Origin: CAXBGS01 sp963975425
GTDB lineage: Bacteria > Planctomycetota > Planctomycetia > Pirellulales > Pirellulaceae
Assembly (NCBI GenBank): GCA_963975425.1
Contig: CAXBGS010000012.1
Span: 1 to 64,000, forward strand
Direction: 5' to 3'
DNA: 64,000 nucleotides
The translations under genes and the position numbers were made by a program. How positions within the stretch are numbered: the stretch's first letter is position 1; each line of letters starts with the position of its first letter. The notes beneath the pieces were generated by a model that saw nothing but the letters and a program-made list of their open reading frames with translations, was not told where the DNA came from and did no database searches. Shown here in pieces: positions 40,487 through 49,315 of the stretch.

Positions 40487-41109
40487 GGTGCCGAATCGAG
40501 TCAAAGTCATATGAAATAGCGCTAAGTTTCTACGATCCGATAAAAAGTGTTGCACGCTCCCGCGCAACGATACATTCGTGAGTACGTTTTTTTTAACCGA
40601 CGTGACGATGGAAGAATCCGCCACTCGGCACAGCAAAGCCGAGTTCGCCGTAGCCATACACCAATTCAGAACCGACGGGTTCTGAAAGAGTCTCATTGGC
40701 GCCCAAAGTTACCGCCGACGGGCGAGCGTTTGGTATCTGCCACCACTGAACGACCGACAGGAAACGTCAGCACTCCGTGCAGATGATTGACCGAGCCGAT
40801 CGCCATGCGCGAGACAGCGTGACGCTCAAGACCGGCCGCATCCATTCACACCGCTTCATCCCCAAACCCGCTGGTCTTGATACTGCGCGGTGTTGCTTAC
40901 GTCATTGTGCCCGGTCTGCTTGATTACATTCATTGCCAAACAACGAAGGATCAACAAGAACGTCACGCATCACGGTCCTGTGGCCGCGTCTGCAGCGAAC
41001 CGCCAAAAAAGGTGAAAGCGTTTCCAATCACCTCATTTGGCGGTGCCGATCAAACGGGCCATTGATAGACCTTACTCGAACCATCCACCGAGCATCTGCC
41101 CGCGCTTTG
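40487..41109. other. Gene-free stretch between DUF1559 and rhamnosidase genes
   Basis: About 620 bp. It has an unbroken run of eight T near 40580 and short frames with no family resemblance. Both flanking genes are on the minus strand, so the rhamnosidase promoter should be here. I see no repeat or RNA gene. Confidence 0.45.
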
Positions 41110-42366
41110 CTATAGCTCTTCTTCGATCGTTTCTTTGCTGGCTCGGGTGCCGAGAGCACCCCACAAACCAAATGGGCTTTCAGAGCCTGGCGCGATGAAA
41201 CCCGCACCGCGTCGCACCTGAGCACTTTCCTGGTTCCCTGCTTCGATCGAATCGGTGATGAACTTCACCGCTCCATCACCCATCAAGACGTGTACCCCGC
41301 CTTGGTGCCGACTGCTCGGCGGGGCAACGGCTGGACGCAGCGTCGGACCACCGCCGGTGCCGTACACGCCGGTCAAGCAATAGCCTTTGTTGGGTGGCAA
41401 GATCGTGGTCACGACATTGTGGACGGGACGTCCACATGCCCACTTGTAACCGCGTCGATACTCAACGCCGGCTCCCCCATCAAAGAAACCGGTGCCTTCG
41501 GCGGTGGCATCGTAAAACTGGGGACGCAAAGGATCGGCCCACTGCTCGCAAGCGTTGGAGTTGCCTGCATCCCAAATGTCTCCGCCGGCAAATCCGGGAT
41601 GCGTTCGACGATCGCGATCCCCAAGGTCCGTCGCGATCTCACCCGCCGCGATCGTGTTGGAAAGGCCGTCCAAAGTGTCGCGAAATTTAGAGGCTTGCCT
41701 TGGAATGAAAAAGCCTCGGCAAGCGGCACGTGTATTCTGGGCGCGACCGTTATTCACGTCGCCGAAATCGTTGGCCGCGCCGGTGTGAACTTGATGCGAC
41801 GAATCACCGAGACAAGCCGCATAATTCGTTCGTCCTTGAGCCGGCAGCCCGGTACCGGGATCGCTGGGACAACGCAACGTCGGGATCTGAATCAGCCACG
41901 GTTCATAGCGATAGTTGTTGTGACCGTTCATCCCGCCATAAATCTTGGTGGGTGTAGGTCCCATCGCTTGGAAAATCAGGCCAGCGTTGTTGAATCCGGC
42001 GGGAATCTGGAGCGGATTGCTGATTTGCTCCCATACCGCTTGTTGCTCCATAAACGGAGTCAGTCCCACCAGCCAGCTGAGATTCAGTCGGTCGGTTCCC
42101 GTGGGCGCAATCTGTGCGGCCGCGCCGGTGGTGCCGACGGTGCGATTAGAACCGCCCATTTGCACGGGCAATTGGTTGTAGGCCGAGTGGTAGTTGTGCA
42201 GAGCCAAGCCGATCTGTTTGAAATTGTTGCTGCAACTCATGCGACGCGCGGCCTCACGAGCAGCCTGTACGGCCGGGAGCAGCAGCCCCACAAGCACACC
42301 GATAATGGCGATCACGACTAAGAGCTCAACAAGCGTGAACCCCAAGTTCTTTGAATGTCTGGACAC
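41110..42366 (-). CDS. DUF1559 family pseudopilin-like protein
   Basis: 418 residues from a GTG start with AGGAGA eight bases upstream. The N-terminus is a type IV prepilin/pseudopilin signal: cleavage after Gly9, then FTLVELLVVIAIIGVLVGLL with Glu at mature position 5. Next comes the planctomycete signature PAVQAAREAARRMSCSNNFK. The C-terminus has the His-x9-Asp-Gly motif (HQGGVHVLMGDG) that defines the family. These proteins occur in tens to hundreds of copies in planctomycetes and are thought to be exported by a type II or pilus-like system. The role of this copy is unknown. The small lipoprotein gene 154 bp upstream is on the same strand. Confidence 0.92.
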   Translation of the reverse strand: MSRHSKNLGFTLVELLVVIAIIGVLVGLLLPAVQAAREAARRMSCSNNFKQIGLALHNYHSAYNQLPVQMGGSNRTVGTTGAAAQIAPTGTDRLNLSWLVGLTPFMEQQAVWEQISNPLQIPAGFNNAGLIFQAMGPTPTKIYGGMNGHNNYRYEPWLIQIPTLRCPSDPGTGLPAQGRTNYAACLGDSSHQVHTGAANDFGDVNNGRAQNTRAACRGFFIPRQASKFRDTLDGLSNTIAAGEIATDLGDRDRRTHPGFAGGDIWDAGNSNACEQWADPLRPQFYDATAEGTGFFDGGAGVEYRRGYKWACGRPVHNVVTTILPPNKGYCLTGVYGTGGGPTLRPAVAPPSSRHQGGVHVLMGDGAVKFITDSIEAGNQESAQVRRGAGFIAPGSESPFGLWGALGTRASKETIEEEL

Positions 42367-42519
42367 GAATAAGATCTCCTAAGCAGGGATGAGAAAATAA
42401 AAGCGAAACAGTGAATCGATGGACGCGCAACGGCGCCACGCTCGATCGAATGCAAAAACGTGAATCACTTGAAAGCCGAGAGAGGCCGTCGCATGCGAAA
42501 AACAGGAGTCAGACGCCCC

Positions 42520-42723
42520 TTATTGGCTGGGCTCCTCGTCATCCTCTTCCACCATGTCGACGTCCGCGTCAGGATTTTCGGCTAAGAATTTTTCGATCTC
42601 ACTCTGACCGGCAACCGCCTCGGCGGGGCCGTCGTCGTCCCCACAGCCGACACAAATCAGCGCGGCCAAAGACAATGCGACAAGAATGGTCTTGAGCGTC
42701 AGCTCGGGGGCAAATCGTGGCAT
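42520..42723 (-). CDS. Small lipoprotein
   Basis: 67 residues from the ATG at 42723 (or 72 from the GTG at 42738). A hydrophobic signal (ILVALSLAALICVGC) ends in a lipobox with Cys, followed by a Gly-Asp-Asp stretch. The mature part is very acidic and ends DEEPSQ. No domain is recognised. Short lipoproteins of this style are common beside DUF1559 genes in planctomycetes, and the pair may be cotranscribed. Confidence 0.7.
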   Translation of the reverse strand: MPRFAPELTLKTILVALSLAALICVGCGDDDGPAEAVAGQSEIEKFLAENPDADVDMVEEDDEEPSQ

Positions 42724-43041
42724 GGAAATGTGTCTCACTTGAAATTTCGAGATAGAAAGAAAAATGGAAAAGGAAAGACTTCAGAAAGATGCAGCGGAAA
42801 AAAGAGCTGCGTTAGAAATAGCGGCCCGGTAGTTAACCCGGCCTTGCACATTTTTTTCGCGCGCGTTCTGGAAAAAAAATTGCGATTCCCAACCGGCGAA
42901 GACGTCTTTCTCGAAAAAAATCAAACAAATGATCGCAAATCCCAAGCTGACAAACGGGTAGGTAACTGTGACGGACAATTTCCGATCGCGTCACGATCGT
43001 GCTAATGCATGGCACGATCGTGCTAACATGTATCCAATGGG
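42724..43041. other. Divergent region between the lipoprotein and ECF sigma genes
   Basis: About 320 bp with several A/T runs around 42850-42925 and no gene. The right end contains the two 14-bp palindromic repeats before the sigma gene, annotated separately. Confidence 0.5.
42992..43026 (+). promoter_or_regulatory. Twin palindromic repeat, candidate operator of the ECF sigma operon
   Basis: CACGATCGTGCTAA occurs at 42992-43005 and again at 43013-43026, exactly 21 bp apart (two helical turns). The core CACGATCGTG is a perfect palindrome. The second copy ends 15 bp before the sigma-factor start codon. Such spacing suits two protein dimers on one DNA face. Confidence 0.55.
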
Positions 43042-43599
43042 ATGCAGCGCGTTCCCCCCTACTGCGCGGGCCAAGTCATCGAAACGGAACCAGCTCAAGA
43101 CGACTTTGTGCGACTCCTTGCCATGAACTCGAGCAAGCTGATGTCGTTCATTCGCATCATCACCATGAACCAACAAGATGACGCCGAAGAGATATTTCAA
43201 TTGACCTGCATGGTGTTGTGGCAAAAGTTCTCGCAGTTTGACTCTGGGAACTTCTCAGCTTGGGCCTGTCGGATTGCGCACTACGAAATGCTGAAACACC
43301 GAGAATCGAAACGAAGGTTTAAATTGCTGAGCGATGAAGCGATCGAGTCCATGGCATTAGCAGCAATGCCGATCTCCGCCGAGATCAGCGAGCGACGGAG
43401 CGCGCTAACAAACTGCCTCAAGAAATTGCCCGCTGCCGATCATGACTTGGTTCGCCAAAGATACTTCGAAGGAATGAGCGTGAGCGAAATCGCCAGTAAG
43501 GTGGAACGTTCGACTTACGCTATCTACCGTGAGTTGAGCCGTGTTCACGGACTGCTTTCGCGCTGCGTCGAACGATCCATCAGTGAGGGAGCACTATGA
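43042..43599 (+). CDS. ECF-type RNA polymerase sigma factor (Rhodopirellula/Verrucomicrobium family)
   Basis: 185 residues. Region 2 spans FVRLLAMNSSKLMSFIRIIT to FSAWACRIAHYEMLKHRESK, including the QDDAEEIFQLTCMVLWQKF helix that contacts core polymerase and the -10 element. Region 4 is LPAADHDLVRQRYFEGMSVSEIASKVERS, the helix-turn-helix for -35 recognition. The pattern matches the small sigma family common in Rhodopirellula and Verrucomicrobia (TIGR02989). The stop overlaps the ATG of the FecR/LamG gene (ATGA), so the two are translationally coupled. That is the usual arrangement for a sigma factor and its membrane-bound regulator. The two palindromic repeats just upstream may control it. 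Confidence 0.92.
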   Translation: MQRVPPYCAGQVIETEPAQDDFVRLLAMNSSKLMSFIRIITMNQQDDAEEIFQLTCMVLWQKFSQFDSGNFSAWACRIAHYEMLKHRESKRRFKLLSDEAIESMALAAMPISAEISERRSALTNCLKKLPAADHDLVRQRYFEGMSVSEIASKVERSTYAIYRELSRVHGLLSRCVERSISEGAL

Positions 43600-45503
43600 A
43601 CTCAGAAAATCAATCTCTTGATCTCTTGCGCACATTGATCCTGAAGTCTCAGAGTGAACCTCTAAGTGAATCAGAGATTGCCCAGCTGAACGATTTGATC
43701 CAATCGGCAGGGGGCGCCGAGGAGGCGGCGGCCTTGATCGACCAACTTTGCGCTTTCGCGGATTCGACATTGATGGACTCGATGCCCAGTACAAAAGCAA
43801 CGGCCAAGACCGATGTCATCCAGGACGGGATCGAGTCGGCGTGCATTTCGTCCGCGGGGAATTCTTCCGAGGGGACCGCATCGGCGGGCAACATGGCGGC
43901 AAGCACTGGGTCAGCAAGCACTGGGTCAGCAAGCACTGGATCGACACCTCCGATCTTGGCGATCGGTCCGAGTGATCGCGGGCGACCGAATTTGGCCAAC
44001 GGCATGCTCTCCGCTGGTCATGATGCGACCGACGCCAATCCACCATCAGTCGCATGGGGCTATTGGCTGTTAGCTCTCGTGGCCAGCAACTTAATTGTTG
44101 CCTCGCTCGCCTACTCGCTGGCGAAACCTTTGCCTGGACAGCAACCGACAGCAGCATTCACGCCGGAGTCAAATTCCCCCGAACTGGTTTCTCCGCAGCT
44201 GGTTTCGATGACCGCGTGCGTCTGGCGATCCGGTGAATCAGACCCAGAGGTCGGAAAACGAATCCAAACCGGTGAGGTTCTTGATTTGCTGGAAGGAATT
44301 GCTGAATTAAAAATAGGCGACGGAACTCCACGTGAGGCGTTGGTGCGTATCGAGGGTCCGGCGAGCGTTTTTATACGCGATGACGGTCAACTTGGCGTTC
44401 TCCGTGGCTCTCTGACACTAAAGTCGCTGGGAACCGGCAGCGAAAATGTCGTTGTGGACACGCCAATCGGCGAGGTCTTTGTCGATGGCCAAAGCTTTAT
44501 CGGATTGGTTTCGAACACTGCGGTGAATGAGGTGCATCTATTCTCAGGGCGAGTCGTCGTAAGTCATGCCCACGGGGCGGCCGGCTTAACGCAGACTCGC
44601 TTAGAAGAAGGCGAAGCCGTTCGATTTACATCCACGCCGGAGGATGATCTTGGTTTCGTCATTTTTGATGCGTCGCTTTCAAGTTTCGTTTCCGCTCGTT
44701 CATCCGGATTCGATCCTCTGAATGTGGGTGATCGATACGAACGTGCTGTGATGGAATCTCGGCCCAACATCTATTGGCGGTTTGAAAGCGTCAGCCCAGA
44801 TCGCCCGCACGTCGTAGAAAACCAAGGCAGCGAAGCCAATATGAACGCCGCGATCATCGGCGAGTCTGGCTGGCGTCGTTACGGCGATAACCGAGTCGCC
44901 GAATTGGGAAAAGCGGGAACGCATACCGGGTTTCGAAGCACCGGCCTTTGGCCGATGAAACCGTTGAAGGAATACACCATTGAGATGTGGGTAAAGCCAG
45001 AGCTGTACCACAACGGAACGACGTTTTGTATGCACGAAAGCCGTCAAAAGGAGGATGGTCGTTACTCTCATTCGATCATCCTTGAAACATCATCGCGTCA
45101 TTGGCACAGCGTGCTTGAAAACCTTCAACCCAACCGATTTCGGTTCCTGCATCGCACGCCCGCGTCAGGCGCGGTTACCGAAGGCAGCAACCTGATGGGT
45201 GCAAAGCCATACCAAGTTCGCACGTGGCATCATCTTGCGGCACGAAAAGAAAATGACCGACTATCGCTCTGGGTCGATGGAAGAATGTCTGCCGAACGTA
45301 CGGACACAAGCCTGCTGAACGAAAACATGCAGATTGTCATTGGCCAGCTCTACGTAACGAGAAACGAACGTCGCTACATCGGACAAGTTGATGAAGTCGC
45401 CATCTATGACCGTTGCCTGAGCCCACAAGAGGTGCGACGCCACATCAAGGCTGCGGGACGATCTGTGGCGAACGAAAATTTCGACCCATCGGTTACCCCG
45501 TAA
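43596..45503 (+). CDS. Transmembrane FecR-domain regulator with periplasmic LamG domain (putative anti-sigma factor)
   Basis: 635 residues. A cytoplasmic N-terminus of about 150 residues includes a short helical head (SLDLLRTLILKSQSEPLSES) and an Ala/Ser/Thr linker. One membrane helix follows (about 152-172, WGYWLLALVASNLIVASLAY). A FecR-like domain comes next, with LVRIEGPASVFIRDDG, VVDTPIGEVFVDG and HLFSGRVVVS. The C-terminal half is a LamG/concanavalin-like domain (YTIEMWVKPELYHNG, WHHLAARKENDRLSLWVDGR, QVDEVAIYDRCLS). FecR proteins pass a surface signal to an ECF sigma factor, and its gene overlaps the sigma gene. The LamG domain could sense glycans. A 15-bp in-frame repeat (43899-43943) encodes STGSA steps in the linker. 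Confidence 0.87.
   Translation: MNSENQSLDLLRTLILKSQSEPLSESEIAQLNDLIQSAGGAEEAAALIDQLCAFADSTLMDSMPSTKATAKTDVIQDGIESACISSAGNSSEGTASAGNMAASTGSASTGSASTGSTPPILAIGPSDRGRPNLANGMLSAGHDATDANPPSVAWGYWLLALVASNLIVASLAYSLAKPLPGQQPTAAFTPESNSPELVSPQLVSMTACVWRSGESDPEVGKRIQTGEVLDLLEGIAELKIGDGTPREALVRIEGPASVFIRDDGQLGVLRGSLTLKSLGTGSENVVVDTPIGEVFVDGQSFIGLVSNTAVNEVHLFSGRVVVSHAHGAAGLTQTRLEEGEAVRFTSTPEDDLGFVIFDASLSSFVSARSSGFDPLNVGDRYERAVMESRPNIYWRFESVSPDRPHVVENQGSEANMNAAIIGESGWRRYGDNRVAELGKAGTHTGFRSTGLWPMKPLKEYTIEMWVKPELYHNGTTFCMHESRQKEDGRYSHSIILETSSRHWHSVLENLQPNRFRFLHRTPASGAVTEGSNLMGAKPYQVRTWHHLAARKENDRLSLWVDGRMSAERTDTSLLNENMQIVIGQLYVTRNERRYIGQVDEVAIYDRCLSPQEVRRHIKAAGRSVANENFDPSVTP
43899..43943 (+). repeat. 15-bp in-frame tandem repeat in the FecR/LamG linker
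   Basis: Three copies of gcaagcactgggtca (the last with one change) start at 43899, 43914 and 43929. They encode repeated Ala-Ser-Thr-Gly-Ser in the cytoplasmic linker before the membrane helix. Confidence 0.9.
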
Positions 45504-45889
45504 CGCGTGCGTTAAATACTGTACCGGTCGAAACCTAGCTCGCGTTCGCGGGGACCCTCGCCAGCGGTTGCAGTGGTGTGAAGAGCCATGACGGCTGGCA
45601 GCGAGCAAACCGCGGATGGTTCCAGATCACCCCGCCATGCGCCGCCGCCATGCGCCGCCGCCATGCACAGCCTGATTCTTATCGGCGACAATCGTCCGCC
45701 GGAAACCTTTTGTTCACCACGGCACCTTCTTTCGCCGCAATGCACGATGCCACATGCATCCTTTCAAGTGCGCCGCTAAAACCGAGTAAACTGGTGACCC
45801 ACGTTCGCCAGTTGCCGTCAGTTCCGCCACCGTTGCAGGCGGCAAGGCAACACGCAAATGCAGACCCCTTGGACGAGAATAAAGCCACG
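45504..45889. other. Spacer between FecR/LamG and sulfatase genes
   Basis: 386 bp. It starts with the small palindrome TAACGC-GT-GCGTTA (45501-45514), which overlaps the stop codon. A short ccgccatgcg-type repeat lies at about 45633-45665. A promoter for the sulfatase could lie here, but none is clear. The frame that would extend the sulfatase gene to 45578 covers the repeat and is not convincing. Confidence 0.4.
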
Positions 45890-47641
45890 ATGAATCGATC
45901 GATCTTACTCGCGGGATTGTCAATCTCACTTGCGATGTCCGCCAAGGCCGATGTGCCGCAGTCACCGAATATGCGGTCACCAAATATCCTGTTCATCGCA
46001 GTGGACGACCTGCGGCCTTCGATCGGTTGCTACGGGGACTCGCTGGCGAAGACACCCAATCTGGACCGGCTCGGATCACGTGGTGTGATCTTTGACAACG
46101 CCCACTGCCAAGTCGCGGTTTGCAATCCATCGCGAGCGAGTTTGATGACCGGTCTACGACCGGACAAGCTTGGCGTCTGGACGCTTCCGATTCACTTTCG
46201 TGAAGCAAAACCGGACGCGGTCACGATACCGCAGTGGTTTCGTCAATTCGGATACACGGCGGTCAGTCACGGCAAAATCTTTCACAACCCAACGCCGGAC
46301 CCGCAATCTTGGAGCGAACCGATTCGCCGCGGTCCAAAGTTAGCATCGGCGTACCCCGACGACACGCCCCAGCGGATCAAAGCGGCACAACGACAGCTTC
46401 CCAAGAACGATTGGCGTAAGAACAATCTGCGCGGACCAGCAACGGCATCACCCGATGTCGCCGACGACCAGTTGGTCGACGGTGCGCGTACCGAGATGGC
46501 AATCGAAGACCTTCGGCGACTCGCGAAGTCCGATACGCCTTTCTTTTTGGCAATGGGCTACATTCGTCCGCACCTTGCGTGGATCGCGCCGAAGAAGTAT
46601 TGGGACATGCACGACGCGGCGACGCTGCCAGTCATCATCGATCAAAACGTCACTCCCAACACGCCGCCTTACGCACTTTCCAACAGCTACGAACTGACTC
46701 ACTACGTCGACCAGATCGACTTTCCCAAACCCTGGGACGCCCAGCGAATCAGCGATGCCCGGGCTCGCCAATTGATGCACGCGTATTACGCATGCGTCAG
46801 CTACATCGATGCCCAGATCGGTCGCTTGCTTGATGCGTTGGATGACGAAGGAATTCGCGACAATACAATCGTCGTGCTTTGGAGCGACCATGGCTGGAAA
46901 CTCGGTGAGTTCAACGGTTGGGGAAAAATGTCGAACTATGAAATCGACACGCGAGTCCCTTTGATCATCGCCGGACCCGGGGTCGACGCGGCGGGACAGC
47001 ATTCACAGGATCCGGCCGAACTGTTGGATTTGTTTCCGACACTTTGTGAGCTCGCCGGAATTACGGTTCCAGAATTTGTTGACGGCACAAGCCTGGTGCC
47101 TAACCTGAAAGACACATCGGTGCACACCCAGCAGGCCGCTTTTAGTCAGTACTATCGCAAGTTTGACGACCGTGAATACATGGGCTACGCCATTCGGACC
47201 AACGACTACCGCTTCGTGCAATGGCGCGAGTTCGGTTCCGGTGACGTCACCGCACGCGAATTATATGATCACCGTACCGATCACTCCGAATCGTCCAACA
47301 TCGCAGACTCGGCCGACGCAGCGGTCATCGAAGAATTGACCGCATTGTTACTCAAAGAGCATCCGCGCAAAGCATTGCGGATGATTCCAGCGGTGCATTC
47401 CAATCCGAATCCGGATCGTTGGCAAGCGGCAATATCATTTGCGAATCGGCTCGAAACCGACGTCATGATCTATCCGATCACGACGGCCGGACGTCGCGGC
47501 CGGGTCCGCTTGATCGAACCGGGAAACGAGGCGACGATCAATGCTCGAATTGGCGGCGTCTATGTTGCCGAGAGTCGTGACGGCAGCGTGCACGAAATCC
47601 ATTCACCGTCCATTCCAACTCGCACGGTTGTCTTCGATTGA
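45890..47641 (+). CDS. Secreted sulfatase, iduronate-2-sulfatase-like
   Basis: 583 residues from the ATG at 45890, with signal peptide MNRSILLAGLSISLAMSAKA. Metal-binding residues are in ILFIAVDDLRPSIGCYGD (Asp39, Asp40). The active site CNPSRASLMTG holds Cys78, the formylglycine precursor. The end of the catalytic domain is VLWSDHGWKLGEFNGWGKMSNYE, as in iduronate-2-sulfatase relatives. After the usual C-terminus (ELYDHRTDHSESSNIAD) come about 80 extra residues with no family match (VMIYPITTAGRRGRVRLI). It probably removes sulfate from uronic-acid polysaccharides in the periplasm or outside. It follows the sigma/FecR pair, so it is a candidate regulon member. Confidence 0.92.
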   Translation: MNRSILLAGLSISLAMSAKADVPQSPNMRSPNILFIAVDDLRPSIGCYGDSLAKTPNLDRLGSRGVIFDNAHCQVAVCNPSRASLMTGLRPDKLGVWTLPIHFREAKPDAVTIPQWFRQFGYTAVSHGKIFHNPTPDPQSWSEPIRRGPKLASAYPDDTPQRIKAAQRQLPKNDWRKNNLRGPATASPDVADDQLVDGARTEMAIEDLRRLAKSDTPFFLAMGYIRPHLAWIAPKKYWDMHDAATLPVIIDQNVTPNTPPYALSNSYELTHYVDQIDFPKPWDAQRISDARARQLMHAYYACVSYIDAQIGRLLDALDDEGIRDNTIVVLWSDHGWKLGEFNGWGKMSNYEIDTRVPLIIAGPGVDAAGQHSQDPAELLDLFPTLCELAGITVPEFVDGTSLVPNLKDTSVHTQQAAFSQYYRKFDDREYMGYAIRTNDYRFVQWREFGSGDVTARELYDHRTDHSESSNIADSADAAVIEELTALLLKEHPRKALRMIPAVHSNPNPDRWQAAISFANRLETDVMIYPITTAGRRGRVRLIEPGNEATINARIGGVYVAESRDGSVHEIHSPSIPTRTVVFD

Positions 47642-47684
47642 CCAAGCAATAGCAGCTTGTCCGTCCACACATCTTTTCCACCAA

Positions 47685-47705
47685 CGCTGGTGAGAAAAAC
47701 CAGCG
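47685..47705. terminator. Hairpin between convergent sulfatase and DUF1501 genes
   Basis: CGCTGGT (47685-47691), a 7-nt A-rich loop and ACCAGCG (47699-47705) form a perfect 7-bp stem between the stops at 47641 and 47719. No strong T run follows on either strand. Confidence 0.4.
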
Positions 47706-47718
47706 AGCCGAAAGTGAA

Positions 47719-49125
47719 CTACCCAAAGACTTCTTGAATCACTTCGCCGCCAAAAACGGTGGGTATCTCGTCGCGGTTGTTGTGGTTCCAAGATAAACGA
47801 TGTTGATCAAGTCCCATCGCGTGCAACAGTGTCGCGTGCATGTCCGCGGGCGAAAGCGGACGCTCGATCGGCACGTAGCCAAGTTCATCGGTAGCGCCAA
47901 TGATCTGGCCGCCTTTGACTCCGCCGCCGGCAAGCCACATCGTGTATCCGGCCGGGGAATGATCGCGGCCGCGCGACTTGCCTGTTTTTGAACCTTCGAT
48001 CGTGGGTGTCCGCCCGAATTCGCCACCCCACACAACAAGCGTACTGTCGAGCAGTCCGTGTTGCTTTAAGTCTTTCAGCAAGGCGGCGATCGGTTGGTCT
48101 GTGCGTTTACCCCCTTGAGTATGATTGGTCAGCAAGCCGCTATGTGCGTCCCATCCGCCATTACGCAGTTGAACGCAGCGCACGCCTCGCTGGACCAACC
48201 GACGCGCGAGCAGGCATTGTGTCCCAAATTCCGCGGTTTCTTTTTGATCGAGGCCATATAGCTCACGTGTGTGCTGCGATTCACTTGACAAGTCAAACAC
48301 CTCCGGTGCAGACGCCTGCATTCGGTAGCCGAGTTCGTACGATGCGATACGAGCTTCCAGTTCTGAATCCGGCCCTTGCCGATCGAGATGCCTTCGATTC
48401 AATTCATTGATGAAATCCAGTTGCTTCCGGCGGTTCGCTTCGGTGTAACCGCCGGGCATTTCGGTGTACGGAACGCCTTTTTGTCCATCGACCAATGTAC
48501 CCTGGAAACGGGCCGGCAAGAAACCAGCACCCCAGCCGGGCAATTGCGGTGGCGGACCGCTGACGTTCGACAAAAACACCATAAAGCCTGGCAGGTTCTT
48601 GCACTCGCTGCCCAGGCCATAATTCACCCATGCGCCCATGCTGGGACGATCACCCACGCCGGTACCCGTCAGCGCAACGCACTCACCCGGCCCATGCACC
48701 GGCACCCGATGGTTTAGCGAACGCACCACGCACAGGTCGTCGACCATTTCGGCCGTATGCGGATACAAACTTGATACTGGGATACCACTTTCGCCGTAGC
48801 GCGAGAAACGAAAGGGTGATGCAAACAATCGCGAGTCCACACCCGCGCGCGGAATGTTCGGAACCGTGGCTGCAATCGAGTCGGGAACACGCTGGCCATC
48901 AAGCTTGGTAAGCGTCGGCTTGGGATCAAAGGTGTCCGTTTGCCCTGGTCCGCCCGACATGAAAAGAAAAATGATACTCTTCGCGGTTGCCTCATGATGA
49001 ACTCTTGACTGCGTCTGGGATGCAGTCTCACTTGCTAGCGCATCGTCGAACATCATGGACGCCAGCGCCAGTGAGCCAAATCCCAGCGAACTTTCCTGCA
49101 ACATCCTGCGGCGAGTGGTAAACAT
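47719..49125 (-). CDS. Tat-exported DUF1501 family protein
   Basis: 468 residues from the ATG at 49125; a TTG four codons upstream is the alternative. The N-terminus MFTTRRRMLQESSLGFGSLA is a twin-arginine signal. The catalytic-like fold shows FLFMSGGPGQTDTFDPKPTL and, near the end, VVWGGEFGRTPTIEGSKTGK then SRGRDHSPAGYTMW, with the Asp-His metal cluster. It lies 190 bp after the PSD1 gene that starts at 52432, forming the second PSD1/DUF1501 pair of the window. The substrate is unknown; the shared fold with sulfatases and phosphatases suggests a hydrolase. Confidence 0.92.
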   Translation of the reverse strand: MFTTRRRMLQESSLGFGSLALASMMFDDALASETASQTQSRVHHEATAKSIIFLFMSGGPGQTDTFDPKPTLTKLDGQRVPDSIAATVPNIPRAGVDSRLFASPFRFSRYGESGIPVSSLYPHTAEMVDDLCVVRSLNHRVPVHGPGECVALTGTGVGDRPSMGAWVNYGLGSECKNLPGFMVFLSNVSGPPPQLPGWGAGFLPARFQGTLVDGQKGVPYTEMPGGYTEANRRKQLDFINELNRRHLDRQGPDSELEARIASYELGYRMQASAPEVFDLSSESQHTRELYGLDQKETAEFGTQCLLARRLVQRGVRCVQLRNGGWDAHSGLLTNHTQGGKRTDQPIAALLKDLKQHGLLDSTLVVWGGEFGRTPTIEGSKTGKSRGRDHSPAGYTMWLAGGGVKGGQIIGATDELGYVPIERPLSPADMHATLLHAMGLDQHRLSWNHNNRDEIPTVFGGEVIQEVFG

Positions 49126-49315
49126 TTTGTGACCCAATCAGCTGAAAGTGAGATGTTCGAATGGTTTCGCAAACCCCATCGTCCCTCGGAGAAGGCGGGG
49201 CAACTGGGCGGCATAAAACTGTGATGCAGGTGTGATCTCTTGCAAGCGTCCGGTTCAAGGATGTCGACCTGAGCGATCTTAAGAGTGTTCCTAGTCGATG
49301 GGATGCAGACGAAGC

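Noticed and set aside
43816..44157. Minus-strand frame over the 15-bp repeat in the FecR/LamG gene
   Set aside because: It is only the reverse reading of the linker repeat.
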